A DNA stretch of 64,000 nt from the NCBI GenBank assembly GCA_021397835.1, contig JAJFZO010000609.1:7380001-7444000 (forward strand). Direction: 5' to 3'. Under the pieces are notes generated by a model. It ran no database searches. It saw nothing but the letters and a program-made list of their open reading frames with translations, and had not been told where the DNA came from. Positions 48,860-62,379 of this stretch are shown piece after piece; positions within the stretch are counted from its first letter, which is position 1; the number at the start of each line of letters is the position of its first letter. The stretch is from Moringa oleifera (lineage: Eukaryota > Streptophyta > Magnoliopsida > Brassicales > Moringaceae). The position numbers were made by a program, and so were the translations under genes.

Positions 48860-50520
48860 CAAGTATAACACATGATTTGTTGGGCATATCACCAGCATCT
48901 TCTACTGTTTTCACCAGTTTATGCTTTATGTCTGGAATCCCATGTCTATTGTGTATTAAATAATTATAGACATGATGTTCTATAATAAGATGGGTTCATG
49001 TTCTCATGTTCATGTTTTGGTTTCAATCTTTCTCATCATTGTATCTATCCGCAAGGCCTGAATCTTTGGTTCTCTTCTTTCAATTGATCTAAACAGTTGT
49101 GCAGAAGCAATTAAGATTAAAGTGTTTGAATTATTTAAAAGAAGATCTTCCGTTTCTATAAATTCAATCCCTTTTATATGAAAAAAATAAAATTCAATTT
49201 GACAGTTACCATGATGGATAGGTACCACCCTCCACCTTAGAAATGAAAACTAAAGGCAGGAAAATATAGAACTACAATGAATATCAGGGAAAACCAAAAA
49301 AATAAAAATGTAGTAAGAGAAATTATAGGTATGGATTAGTTTATGATTTTCTGTTAGTGCTAGTCACTATTCACAATATTAGGGAAGCAGCTTAATTGTT
49401 TTCTAAATCAATGATAATGTTAATATATAATACTAATATTTTATTATGTATTGTCTAGCTGGTGTTTAGTAAGCCATACATAAATTTTCAAAATAGAAAC
49501 AAAATACAATATTTAAATTATTTTTTTGTAATAAAAGATGAAAAATCATAATATTTGTTAGATATTTATAAAATTTTTGCGATCTTTTATTGTTTTCACC
49601 TAAAAAGAATATATGAGTTTAATAATTTCTTTTAAATCATTAACATTAATGACATGTTTGATTAATAAAATGGAATAGAAAAATAAAATAAGTATTTTTT
49701 AAAAATAAAAAATAACTATTATTATATTTAATTTATTAAAATTAAATATAATATAAATTTATTTTTATATATTTGGTTCGTTAAAAAATAAAGTGAAAAA
49801 GTAATTGAAATAAATTTAAAATATTAGTTAATTAAATTTTTATTAAATGATTAGTAAATATTTTATAATAATAAATTATTTTTTTAATTAAATAATATAC
49901 TAATAATTATTTTTTATTTTAAATATTAATTTTATAAAAATAAAAATAATATTAATTAATATTTTAATAATAATAATATTTTTATTTTTATAAATTTTTT
50001 AAAAATAAAATAAAATTATTATATATATGATAGTAATTTAAAAATTTTATTAAAAGGACATTGAGAATAAAAAATATAATTATTTTTTATTTTTATAAAA
50101 TAGCTATTTCGAAGGTTACTTCGAAGTAATTATTTTGGATTTTTAAAGAATATAAATTTTATAAAGAATTATAATTTTTTGATAAAAATAAACTAAATGT
50201 TAGAAAAGTAATTTCGTGTGGACTAAAGTAAAAAAAAAAAAATTGTATTCTAACGAACCAAATATACTGTAATTAATTAAATAAAATTTTTAAAAAATAT
50301 TAATACATCTCAATTCACTAAAATTTATAATTATAATTTTATTTATTTATTTATTATATAAATATTATAAATTATAAAATATTTTTATATTAATTTTAAA
50401 AAATCAATATTAACTCAAATTATATATAAAAACAATTCATCCCAATTAAAAACATCACAAAAAGTAAGCACATGGACGAAGATGCACCATCCTCTCTAGC
50501 AAGTGACTCAACCTTATTGT
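48860..50520. other. Intergenic AT-rich DNA
   Basis: The first 200-300 bases may be the 3' UTR of the small ORF. The remainder is very AT-rich with no ORF or recognisable element. Confidence 0.3.
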
Positions 50521-50524
50521 GCAC

Positions 50525-51143
50525 CCCACGAGGGGTGGTCATGGTTCCATTTAGGTTCAGTTTCGATTCCAAATCGTCTGTTCAAAGTTTATAATTAAAA
50601 TAAATTAAATTTGAATCGTTAAATTTTGATTCTGGTTAAAGTTTGGTTCAAAAGTAGTTTAAGTTTTGATTTAGATTTCGGTTCATAAATGGTTCAGATT
50701 CATATTTGATTTAGGTTTGGTTTACTTTCGATTTAAATTTGGTTCAAGTTCAGGTTCGATTTAAAATCGATTCAAAGAGATTATATCTCTTTAATAAGAA
50801 TATTTCATAATTAAATTAATTTTTTTAATAAAAATATAATTATTATATTTTTATTAAAAAAATATATGTTAAAATTAAATTATTTTAATAAAAATTTTAA
50901 ATTAATTTATTTTATATATTTAATTAATTTAATTAAAAATTAAATCAAAATTATTAATTTTGAATAGTAAATTTTAATTTGAATTTAAAATTTATATAAA
51001 TTAAAATTAAATTATATTTAAAATACTTTTAGTTACGATTTAAAATCAAAATTATTATAAATAATTTTAATTTTATTTAAATTTTAAAAATTATGATTTA
51101 ATTGACTGGTTTTAACCTAACTGTTGTCATCCTTACCCACGAG
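50525..51143. mobile_element. hAT-like non-autonomous element
   Basis: The octamer CCCACGAG occurs at 50525-50532 and again at 51136-51143, as an 8-bp target-site duplication should. Just inside, the left end reads GGGTGGTCATGGTTCC and the reverse-complemented right end reads TAAGGATGACAACAGTTAGG, both like the G-rich GGGGTG...GGTT ends of plant hAT-derived small elements. The subterminal DNA is full of degenerate GGTTCNNNTT units on the left side. There is no ORF, so it depends on a transposase elsewhere. Confidence 0.5.
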
Positions 51144-51639
51144 TTGTGGTAACACGAGCTGCCGATACAATCGCAGTTGAGACACAAACCTGAGAAGAAA
51201 GAACCTCACGAACAGCAGAATGTTTTGCACCGTCTCGTCCGCGCTGTCACTTCTGCATAATGTTTTTGATTGAATTTTCTTTCAAATTATTATTAGTTAT
51301 GTTAATTTACTTTTTCTTTTTCAATTTATAAATATTTATCCGTAGTAAAGTATGAATTAGGAAAATAATTCTTAACGAACCAACCATATATAATATTCTT
51401 ATTCTTTTCCTATGTCTACTTGGTAATGGTGAATTTCTTCTAACTTAATTAAATCTTTTCTGATTTAACTTTGAACTGGAAAATGGTTTAACAGAAATCA
51501 ATTATTAAAATATTAATTTTATAATTAATCAATAATATTTCTCAGAGAATTATTACATTATTAATTAATAAATAGTTAGATTTTTCTTAGGTGGGCTGGA
51601 GGCTAATAAGCGGATTCAGAAAATCTACTGTCAGTCAGG

Positions 51640-51829
51640 CCCAAAATGGTGTGAATCTCCTTGTTGCAAAATTGTCCAAGAGAAACGAAACCACGAGAAG
51701 AGAACCAGAAGACCGTTCTAGTCATCGTGCTCTGTCGAGAAACCCTCTATAAACCCTCTTTTGCTTTCTGTTTGTGTTTGCAATCTCAGTCTTGGCCAGC
51801 TGGTTGCTACGCTTCTTCTTCCCTGCTAG
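51640..51829 (+). promoter_or_regulatory. Probable 5' UTR exon of the Snu114/CLO gene
   Basis: Mixed-composition DNA ends in a good donor (CCTGCTAG|GTACGTC) at 51829. The acceptor TGTGACAG at 53178 precedes a short leader and the ATG at 53188, so a leader intron of about 1.35 kb is likely. Leader introns are common in plant housekeeping genes. No ORF inside 51830-53178 is convincing. Confidence 0.5.
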
Positions 51830-53187
51830 GTACGTCTCCATTTTGTTAGGCAACTGCATCTAAATGTTCATAGATTTCGGTCTAGCTTCTATGCACAAGA
51901 TGTTGCTTCTAGCTTTCAGGTGCTGGTTGAGTGAATCATTTCAGTTTCGCCATTTGGAGAATTATTGCCCGAAGGTTTAACAGTGTCTCTTATTTCGTCT
52001 TCCTGTTAGTATTTGGTGTTGAAATTACCTAGGAGTATTGGCGAAATAGTATGTTGTTTATTAGCTTAATAATTGTAATGGAGAAGCAAAAGAGAAAAGT
52101 AAACCCTATATAGAGCTTCTCTGCAGAACTCCACTCTCAGTTATCTATTTTCAGTCTCTGCAGATTGAAATACCTAACATTCTTTGCTCGATAGAAACAC
52201 CTCCCAGCCTCCCTCTGCTTGCAGGACGCCCTCTCTCCATCTCCGAAACAAGATTCGGTCTCTCCTCCTCTTCAAGGACCTATTCGGGCAGTAATAAGGA
52301 TTTATTACAAGGAATTGGCATCAAAAAAAGGTGTTGGTAATTAGTATCTTTACATACCTGAAATGTCCACTCTTCAATGCTATTAATACCCCACCCCCCT
52401 TCCCCCCTTCAAGTGCTTGTAATTCTGTCTAAACAGCTTAATTTTTAGGTAATATTTGTTGGAAATGTGTATGTTTCAATTCGTGTGCTTTGGTGTTACT
52501 AACAAATGTTCATTCTCTCAAATTTGACTTTAGAGCTTGTCTTCAGAATTTGAGCCACGCAATCTACTTTTCATTCCATTTAATATTTATAGTTGTGCTT
52601 TGTTTGTTTATAAAGAAATGAGTTTGTTACAAAAATACTTTTCGTGATTTTCGTTTCAACTGTCTCTTTGATTTAGATAAAGTGGGGGAATGAAAATGGA
52701 ATTTTAGATCTGCAAGCAATTGCATACTTATGTGATTGACAACTCAAGTGGTATCATCAATTTCTATTACTTCCCACTGGCCCTCAATTCTTTTTTTAAC
52801 ACCGAAATATCATTATGTTTCTGGTAAATCTCTGCAAATAGTTTTAGTTTTGGATAATAATGGATTACACTGCAGTAGGATGTGTGATAAACCTCTGTCT
52901 TCCAGTAGGCATTTTTCCCAATTAAATCAAAGATTATTGGTGGCCGTGGTGTTCTTATGGAAAATTCAACCTATTTGTGCAAGCATTCACCCTTTCAATA
53001 GGACAACTAGTGTGCTGACTGGAATATCGGTGACATCTCCTGTCAACAGACTGGGAAGAAAGAACAGTTAATGTCTGGCACAGACATGCATCTAGATGAG
53101 TCTTGATCATATGCTGAAATCTATTCTACTTTATTAGGATGGGGATATCCAGTTCTAATTGCTTGTGAAATGTGACAGATTAAAAAG

Positions 53188-56100
53188 ATGGACGATAGCT
53201 TATATGATGAGTTTGGAAACTACATTGGACCGGAAATTGAATCTGACCAAGATAGTGACGTAGAGGTTGAAGATGAAGAGCTTCCAGACAAGCCTGCAGA
53301 AGAGGAAGCGATATCTGATGGAGAGAATGCACCTGGTCCTTCCAATGGCTGGATTACTGCTTCTAGTGACGTTGATATGGATAACCAGATTGTTCTCGCT
53401 GAGGATAAAAAGTACTATCCTACCGCGGAAGAGGTTTATGGTGAAGATGTTGAAGCATTGGTTATGGACGAAGATGAGCAACCCCTTGAACAACCGATAA
53501 TTAATCCTGTTAGGAATATCAAGTTTGAGGTCGGGGTGAAGGATTCTTCAACATATGTATCAACCCAGTTTCTTATTGGTCTCATGTCGAATCCCTCTCT
53601 TGTTCGGAATGTTGCCCTTGTTGGCCACCTACAGCACGGAAAGACTCTCTTTATGGATATGTTGGTGGAGCAGACCCACCATATATCCACCTTTGATACA
53701 AACAATGAGAGGCATATGAAGTATACAGATACAAGGATTGATGAGCAAGAGAGAAATATATCAATCAAAGCCATTCCAATGTCACTTGTCCTAGAGGACA
53801 GCAATTCAAAATCGTATCTGTGTAACATCATGGACACCCCTGGACATGTGAACTTTTCTGATGAAATGACCGCAGCTCTCAGGCTTGCTGATGGTGCTGT
53901 GCTGATTGTTGATGCTGCAGAAGGAGTGATGGTTCGTAATTAATTTTTGAGTTCATGTATTATAAATTTATCTGCCAAAATGAACCTAAGTTTGCCTAAT
54001 TTTCTCTGCTTTGGGATACATGACCAAAGCTGGGACTACGGATGAGATTTTAAATCCCGTGAACATTTACCTGTGGGCATTTATGTGGAAATGAACTCTG
54101 AAAGGGATAATTCTATTGTGAGAGATCTATGTGCTGCCTTGAGTTCTTAAATCATTGCCTACAAAAGTGGGACTTTGACACAATGTAATCATTACATGGG
54201 AGAGCTCATTACATTTTAAATTAAATTCTGTTTTTTTGTTGTACACAGGTGAACACAGAGAGGGCTATACGTCATGCGATCCAGGAACGCCTCCCTATCG
54301 TGGTTGTCATCAACAAGGTAAATTGCCCTTTTAATACTTTGCATCTGATTCTTGTATTTGATCATTTTTTGGAGTGTTCCTTAACTTCCTGTTGAAGTTA
54401 ATTTTCTCTTTATTTTATTTTTAAAGGTTGACAGGCTGATAACTGAACTCAAACTCCCCCCAAAGGATGCTTACCATAAGCTAAGGCATACCCTCGACGT
54501 CATTAACAACCACATATCTGCTGCTTCTACGACTGCTGGAAATCTCCCAATTATAGATCCAGCTGCAGGAAATGTGTGTTTTGCAAGTGCGACTGCTGGA
54601 TGGGCTTTCACTTTGCATTCATTTGCTAAATTATATGTCAAACTACATGGGGTTCCATTTGATGCCGATAAGTTTGCAACCCGTCTTTGGGGAGATATAT
54701 ACTATCATCCAGATGACAGGACTTTCAGAAGAAAACCTCCTGCAACTGGAGGAGAAAGATCATTTGTCCAGTTTGTTCTTGAACCACTCTACAAAATATA
54801 TAGCCAAGTGATTGGTGAACATAAGAAGAGTGTGGAGGCCACTCTTGCAGAGCTGGGTGTCACTCTTAGCAATGCTGCTTACAAGTTGAATGTTAGGCCT
54901 TTGCTAAGGCTAGCTTGCAGTTCAGTTTTTGGTTCTGCCTCAGGCTTCACTGATATGCTGGTGAAGCATATACCTTCTGCGAAAGATGCTGCAGCTAGAA
55001 AGGTTGAACATACATATACCGGACCCAAAAACTCTAGTATTTACAAGGCCATGGTAGATTGTGATCCTGCTGGTCCACTTATGGTTAATGTGACGAAGCT
55101 TTATCCCAAGTCTGATTGTAGCGTCTTTGATGCTTTCGGCAGGGTTTACAGTGGTAAAATACAAACAGGACAAACAGTACGTGTGCTGGGAGAAGGCTAT
55201 TCACCCGATGATGAGGAGGATATGACTGTAAAAGAAGTAACAAAATTATGGGTTTATCAGGCTAGATACAGGTTACCTATAAGTAGTGCACCTCCTGGTT
55301 CTTGGGTTCTCATTGAAGGTGTGGATGCATCAATCATGAAAACTGCCACTCTTTGTAATATGGATTATGATGAAGATGTTTACATATTCCGCCCTCTACA
55401 GTTCAACACTCTTCCAGTAGTGAAAACGGCTACCGAGCCTTTAAATCCTAGTGAGTTGCCTAAAATGGTGGAGGGTCTTAGGAAGATCAGTAAAAGCTAT
55501 CCTCTTGCTATTACCAAAGTTGAGGAGTCTGGTGAGCACACCATTTTAGGTACCGGTGAGTTATACTTGGATTCAATCATGAAGGACCTTAGAGAGCTCT
55601 ATTCTGAAGTGGAAGTAAAGGTAGCCGCTTTCTCATACTTCTCTTGTGATTCAATTTCCTTTTATGTGAGGCTTAATGATCCTCTATGCTAATGGGTATG
55701 CTTTTGTTTCTTATGCTTCGTTGGAAATCTAGGTGGCAGACCCTGTTGTGTCATTCTGTGAAACTGTGGTGGAATCATCGTCAATGAAGTGCTTTGCTGA
55801 GACACCCAACAAGAAGAATAAAATAACTATGGTAAGCAAACTACCTTGTTTCTTTTTTGTTTGGTTGCTTGCTTAGTTTATCTTTTTTTTTTTTTTTTGT
55901 GAGGAGTGGTGGTGGTGGTGGAGGGAAGATGGAAAAAATTGTGAATCATAATTAATCAATTTTCTGTAATGGGATCCTCTAAATGCCTTATTTGCTTTTA
56001 AGATTGCAGAGCCATTGGAAAGAGGACTTGCGGAGGATATTGAGAATAGTGTCGTAAGCATTGATTGGAACCGGAAGCAACTTGGCGACTTCTTTAAGAC

Positions 56101-58026
56101 AAAGTATGACTGGGATTTGCTTGCTGCACGTTCAATATGGGCGTTTGGCCCTGATAAACAGGTAAGAAGTGCAACTTCTGTTCTTTCAAATTTAACGTGA
56201 GGATTCTAAGTTGTTTTCCCTATTTGTCTTATAAGCACAACTTTATGAATGCAAGTCTACTACTTGATGCCATAGCTAGTTTCGCTTTTGTTTGTCAAAT
56301 CTCTTGCTTGCAGGGACCAAACATCTTATTGGATGACACTCTCCCTACTGAAGTTGACAAAAACCTGCTTAATGCTGTCAAGGAATCCATTGTGCAGGGG
56401 TAAACTGATTTTATCCTTTTTTTCTTTTTCTTTACTTTCTAATTTCCCCTTCTCTTCTTGGCTATGATTTATCGCCTATGATTAAGGGTTTTCTGTTGCC
56501 TTGATCAGATTTCAGTGGGGTGCACGAGAAGGTCCCCTCTGTGATGAACCCATTAGAAACGTAAAGTTCAAAATAGTTGATGCAAGGATTGCACCTGAAC
56601 CATTGCATCGAGGATCTGGTCAGATTATTCCCACAGCTCGACGGGTGGCCTATTCAGCTTTCCTTATGGCAACCCCCCGGCTCATGGAACCAGTATATTA
56701 TGTTGAGGTACATACTTTCCACTCAAATTACATTAAGATGCGGTTCCAGAACCAAGGAACAGAATGAGCAATGTATTTGATAGATAAGCCCCTAAGATAG
56801 ACTTCTCACCCTTTTCTCTTAATGCATTCTTAAATAGATGCAAACTTGGCACGTACTTTTATTTCACAATTAAAGCAAGTGACATTGTTGTTTCAGATTC
56901 AAACGCCAATTGACTGTGTCTCAGCAATATATACGGTGTTATCTCGCAGACGTGGACATGTTACAGCCGATGTCCCTCAGCCTGGGACCCCAGCTTATAT
57001 TGTTAAGGTTTTGTTGCTATGCCGTTCTGTTCATATGGTTCCTATTGAATTGATTTTATCGTAGGTGGTTCATAGATTTACCATGAGAATGAGGACAATT
57101 TCTAATGGCTGAGCCAATCAAACAGTTTGCAAGATTTAGGGCCACCAAACTCTCGCGGAAATCTTTGATCACAATTATTTACTGAAGCTTGCGTGCTTAT
57201 GCTTGATATTTGTTTCATATCTATTTTTTCCCCTGGCCTGCAGGCATTTTTACCTGTGATAGAGTCATTTGGTTTTGAAACGGACTTGCGGTACCATACT
57301 CAGGGGCAAGCATTTTGCCTCTCAGTATTTGATCATTGGGCTATAGTTCCTGGAGATCCCCTTGACAAGAGCATAGTTTTGCGGCCGCTTGAACCTGCAC
57401 CAATTCAGCACCTTGCTCGTGAATTTATGGTGAAGACCAGGCGGAGAAAGGTATGGCTGCTGTGTCTTCTTTAAATCCACGTCTTCTTTGTTCAGTTCTT
57501 CCAACTCTTTGAAAGTCAGGGTGGCACTTTAAGGTGCATTCTTTGTTGCTACAATTTGTCTTTAAAAATGTATAAATCCCCCTTCCCACAACAGCCCAAA
57601 AGGAAGTAACAAACAGAGAAGATTGAACAAAAGGGAATGTTGAGGCAATTCTCTCTTGCCATCTTGGAAAGGTCTCTCTTGCACATGGCTTACCGTGTAG
57701 CTACCAATTTAACATTTAAGAAGGGAATTTTGTTGAAAATCAGACTGTTAATCTTTCCTCCCGCGAAATTGCCACATCCCACCATGTTATTTGAGAAGAT
57801 TTATGGGTAGTTGTGGCAAATTCTCTCGTAAATCATGTTTCACCTAAAGATCATAGGTGTCTTGAGCAGTTTTGGAAACATGAAGCTTGCATCTAAACAA
57901 TTGCATTTTTTTTAATGATATTTTCAGGGGATGAGTGAAGATGTAAGCATCAACAAGTTCTTTGACGAGGCCATGGTGGTTGAGCTAGCTCAGCAGGCAG
58001 CTGATCTTCATCAACAGATGATATGA
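53188..58026 (+). CDS. CLO: 116 kDa U5 snRNP GTPase (Snu114/EFTUD2 orthologue)
   Basis: Ten coding exons (53188-53931, 54249-54317, 54427-55620, 55733-55831, 56003-56161, 56314-56399, 56509-56707, 56897-57007, 57244-57450, 57928-58026) join in phase to 988 residues, the usual length for the plant protein. It is an EF-2-like GTPase of the U5 snRNP that controls Brr2 helicase action during spliceosome activation and release. The N-terminal 110 residues are acidic. The GTPase motifs are G1 GHLQHGKT (146-153), G3 DTPGH (216-220) and G4 NKVD (270-273). EF-2-type domains II-V follow, with [19 protein letters not shown] in domain V and a C-terminal helix ending LHQQMI. All motifs are intact. It is called CLOTHO/GFA1/MEE5 in Arabidopsis, where loss is lethal, so this single-copy-like gene is probably essential. 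Most introns are small; none contains obvious transposon DNA. Confidence 0.97.
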
Positions 58027-58746
58027 CAAAGGATCTCATGACTTGGTGCTTGTTTGTTTGTCCAAAGACAGAGGTGAATGATGTTGTTGTAGGCAATTAT
58101 ATCTGTTTTCTCTTCTATATGCACGAGAATGTATCGATTCTTACTAGTAAACAGGGGCTAAATCTTTATTTTATCTATTGCAATCAAGATTCAGGATGCT
58201 AGCTTGCAGTTTTCTTGTTCTTTCATTTCCAGGTAGGCCTAATTCAACCGGGTTTGCCTGGGTTCAGATTATGCTTGTTTGGGTTACTATTCCAGTAATG
58301 AAATGCCGGATCAGGACAACCAAGCCTCTTACTCAATCTTTCTTATTTAATAAGTTGATGGAAACTGATTCATAAGGCATTTCCTTTTGGTTTGTTTACT
58401 TCTTTTTTTTTAAAATTTGAGCATATTCCCTTTTGATTCAATGCTATGAAGGCCATAAGCCATTAAGCAAACCTTAAAAACAAAAGAAATTGTGGAGCAT
58501 TTGAGACAAAGAAATGTTATGTTGGTTACAAGCTGGGTTTCACTAAGTGCAAGATTTTTGTAATCAATTGTGATAATGGAGGATAATGACATGGAAATGT
58601 TAATTGATTTTTTTTTCGGGTTTCCTTTTAGATGTGGCAGCATAATTTATAGAAATGGGTTTAATATCTTAAGATTTTTAATTTTTTCTTTTTTGTAAAT
58701 GAGAAAAGTTAAATTAAATTAAATTTGTAATTTATTATATCAATAT

Positions 58747-59215
58747 TGTTAGATCTGTTTTTATTTATGTAAATTAATCATGTCATAATCTTGATCTTTA
58801 GATCGTGAGCATCGTGACTTTCACATATAAAGTAATTAATCAAGGAAAGATACTTTGATTCATTGAAGCAATCTTTTTGAAGGTTTTTTGTAAGGATGAT
58901 ACTTGAAGAAGCTTGGTTTTTCTCTCTTAGCTCTTTTCTTTGAGTACCATTCTTAATGGAAACAATGACATTTATAATGGATGAAAAAAGGACAAAAATT
59001 ATAAGAATTTCTTTCATACTTATCTTTCATCAAAATAAGTTTAATCTAAATACTTTCTCTTCAAGTGACTTAAATTAATTTGAATTCTTAAAATCATTAA
59101 TCATAATTATTTTCATAACTATTTTTTAAATAAAAGATAATCACTTAATTTTTTAAATAAAAGATAAAAATAACTATTAACAAATCATATGGGCCACATA
59201 ATGAAATATCTAATA
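58747..59215 (-). repeat. 3' LTR of the copia element
   Basis: On + it runs from TGTTAG (58747) to CTAATA (59215); on minus it starts TATTAG and ends CTAACA. The outer base of the expected TG start has changed to TA. Length is about 469 bp. The minus-strand sequence just outside, CCAAGTGGAAGAA, is a typical copia polypurine tract. Confidence 0.75.
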
Positions 59216-59230
59216 TTCTTCCACTTGGCT
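59216..59230 (-). other. Polypurine tract of the copia element
   Basis: Minus strand reads CCAAGTGGAAGAA directly before the LTR. Intact copia elements usually carry AAGTGGGAGA at this place, where second-strand DNA synthesis is primed. Confidence 0.65.
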
Positions 59231-59589
59231 CATGTAGTATGATATTATCATAATATGCATAGTATAAGAGTCATGTCTTTCTTACGTATGTCATATTAGC
59301 TATCATCATTAGATAAAACTAATAAGGATCCAAGCAGTTGTATATTATTAATTCGACATAGTCTTTTCTATATATCGCGTTACTAGTTTTAAACTTAACA
59401 TGATTTATAATGAGGTGTATCATAATGGTCCAACAAAAATGTCTTTATTAAAGATAAATCCTGTTAGACTCACATAATTCATTCATATATATACCAACAA
59501 TAGAAAACAAGATATTCAAATATGTGTATGAGAAGTAATCTTTAATTGAGTTTAGAGTGTTAAATACTTTAAAGTATAAAGTAATAACA

Positions 59590-60740
59590 TAAGGTCAACA
59601 ATGGCACCCAATGATGTCGATTCTTTTGACATGTCCTTTTTATGTCTTTGGTGGTAATCCTTTTGTTAATAGATCTGCAATCATAAGATTGGTGCTAATG
59701 TGTTCAATTGATACTATTTATTTTTGAATTTCTTCTTCAATGCCCAAGTGTTTAATTTTCATGTGTTTAACACCCTTTAAGTACCTTTCATTTTTTGAAA
59801 AGAAGATTGTTGCAAAATTATCACAATAAATTTTTAACGGCTTGGCAATATTGTCAACAATTTCAAGTCCTAAAATAAAGTTTCTCAGCTATAATGCATG
59901 AATAGTGGCTTCAAAGCATGCCACAAATTTAGCTTTCACAGTGAGTGTAGTAATAACAAACTGTTTTGAGCTCTTCCATGAGATTACTCCTCTAGCTAAA
60001 AGGAACAAATAGCCAAATGTGAATTTTCTTATGCCAACACATCCAGCATAATCAGAATCCGAATATCCAATCACCCCTAGATGATTAGATCTTCTATAAG
60101 TGAGTATGTGACCCTTTGTTCCTTACAAGTATCTCAATACTTTCTTTGTAGCTTTCCAGTGGTCTAGGCCTGGATTACTTTAATACTTACTAGCATTTTG
60201 ACAGCAAACTTGATGTCTAGCCTAGTACAAGTTTGAGCATATATCAAGCTGCCAATAATAGATACATAAGGAATTCTTTCCATTTTTATGCATTTTAAAT
60301 CATTCTTTAAGCATTGTATGAGACTAAATTTATCTCTCTTTTGAATTGGAACTACACTTACAAAGCACTTTTTTTATTTTGAATCTCTCTAAAACTTTGT
60401 TAATGTATGCCTTTTGAGACAATCCTAATAATTCTTGTACTCTATCATAAAATATATCAATTCTTATTACATAAGATGCTTCACCCATATCTTTCATTTC
60501 AAAGTTATTAGAAAGAAACTTCTTAATCTTATACAATAAATCAAGATTATCAGTAGCTAGCAAAATGTCATCAACATACAAAACTAGATATGTGAACTTA
60601 TTCCCACTGACCTTCATATATATACATTGATCAATGATGTTTTTCGTAAATCCAAAGGAAGTGAGAGTATCGTTGAACTTATGATACCATTGTCGGAAAG
60701 CTTGTTTAAGTCCATATATTGACTCTTTTCAATTCATAAA
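59590..60740 (-). pseudogene. copia reverse transcriptase (C-terminal part) and RNase H
   Basis: From about 60720 downward on minus: a YGLK-like start, LVLYVDDILLATDN with the YVDD active-site motif preserved at 60560-60590, EMKDMGEASYV, then LSQKAYINKVLERF. RNase H blocks follow: GYSDSDYAGC near 60060, SWKSSKQ, and at 59600-59670 a DLLTKGLPPKT end. The N-terminal third of the reverse transcriptase is missing: a RRSQRQRRPSIS...YLQES segment (60760-60860), which normally ends the integrase linker, is followed almost directly by YGLK. Stops and frameshifts are frequent. Confidence 0.8.
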
Positions 60741-61079
60741 TCAAATTTTGACTCTTGTAAATAAACCCAATAATTATTAGAAATGGAAATTCTTCTTTGC
60801 CTTTGAAACCTTCTTAATATTATTTCATGCAACTCATCTACTATAGGTTCATTTGCAATAATCTCATCATGAGGTGTTTGAACATTCAGTTATTGTTCTT
60901 GTAGGTTATTAACTAGTTCAACAACTAGAAGAAAAACTTGAGAATAAGTTATAAGAAAAGAAACCTAGATTCTAACTTCTTGGATTACCACTTTATATGC
61001 TTTCACATTCTCAATAATGTTGTCATTTTCTGTGAACCTAGATCTTTAGTTTCAACAATTCTCGTACTATGGTTAAAAT

Positions 61080-61800
61080 AATAAAATCTTTATCTTTTAG
61101 ATTTTTTGGGATAACCAATGAAAAACCCACTGCTTATCTTTAATTGAAGTTTCTTTTCATGTGGATTATAGATCCATACTTTCGTCGGGCAACCCCAAAC
61201 ATACAGATGCCTTAAACTAGGTTTTCTTTCTGTCCACAATTCAAAAAGAGTTTTTGAAACTGCCTTGCTAGGAACCTTATTTATCAAATACATAGTGATT
61301 TTTAAAGCATGCATCCACAAGGATAATGGTAGAGAAGAATAGCTTAACATAGTCCTAACATATCCATTAATGTACGGTTATGCCTTTCTATAACATCATT
61401 TTATTGTGGTGTACCCAGCATACCGTATTGAGCACATATACCATGTTTTTCAAGGAATTTAGTGAATGGACCAAGACATTGTCCAATTTTATCATAATTT
61501 TCATAATACTTACCACCTCCATCAGACTTGACAATTTACACCTTATTATCTAGCTCTCTCTTAATCTCATTAATGAACACCTCTGAGGCATCTGTTGATT
61601 GAGTTTTTTCATTCAATAGATAGATATGGCCATAACTTGAAAAATTATCAATAAAAGTGACGCAATACTTTTCTTTACTAAAAAATTGGGCATTGAAAGG
61701 CCCATATATATCAGTATGTATAAGTTCAAGGAGTTATGTGCTTTTTGTGGCTGATTTCTTGATTGTGTTTTGTGTATTTTTCTTTAATGCCAAGATCAGT
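61080..61800 (-). pseudogene. copia integrase remnant
   Basis: On minus, from 61710 down: HTDIYGPF (first catalytic Asp), FIDNFSSYGHIYLL, KSDGGGKYY (second Asp), GTPQ stop ND, then VIERHNRTLMDM (catalytic Glu). Past a frame change it continues as LWMHALKITMYLINKVPSKA and YVWGCPTKVWI, ending in SGFFIGYPKKSKR at 61090. The DDE residues can still be read, but stops separate the parts. Confidence 0.8.
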
Positions 61801-62379
61801 AAAATCTAATTTTGAAAGCATTTCATTATTTACTAATCTTAGCATTTTCTTCTTGGATATGTGACCTAAATGCTTATGCTATAAGTAAGCTGAATTTTCA
61901 TCAGAAAAACTACGTTTAGTACCATCATTAATAAAGTCTCAGCAATAAGATTATGAAGCTTTACCTTATACAAACTATCATATAGCACCCTAGAACAAAT
62001 AAAACATTTATACTTTAACAAACTAAAACATTCATTTTCAAACTTGAAAGAATATCTAACTTTATCTAGTTTAGACAAAGAAATTAAATTTCTAAAAACA
62101 GAAGAAACATAAAGAGTTTGAAAAAAAGATCCACATGATATCTAGTATCGACAATTAAGCGATATGTTTCAATGGAATTTACTGGAGCTTGGACTCAATT
62201 CCTCAAAATAACAAACTTTTCATTTGAACTTATAGTTTGGATCGTCAGAAATCCATGCATCCTATTTGAAACATGAGTGGCACAGCCAGAGTCAATCCAC
62301 TAAGTATTAGAAGGAACTCTTATCAAATTTGATTTGAAATATGCAAAAGAACTAGGCTTACCTTTCTTTTCAGACCATG

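Noticed and set aside
54572..54811. 79-codon frame overlapping the CLO third exon
   Set aside because: Shadow of the long EF-2-like coding exon in another frame.
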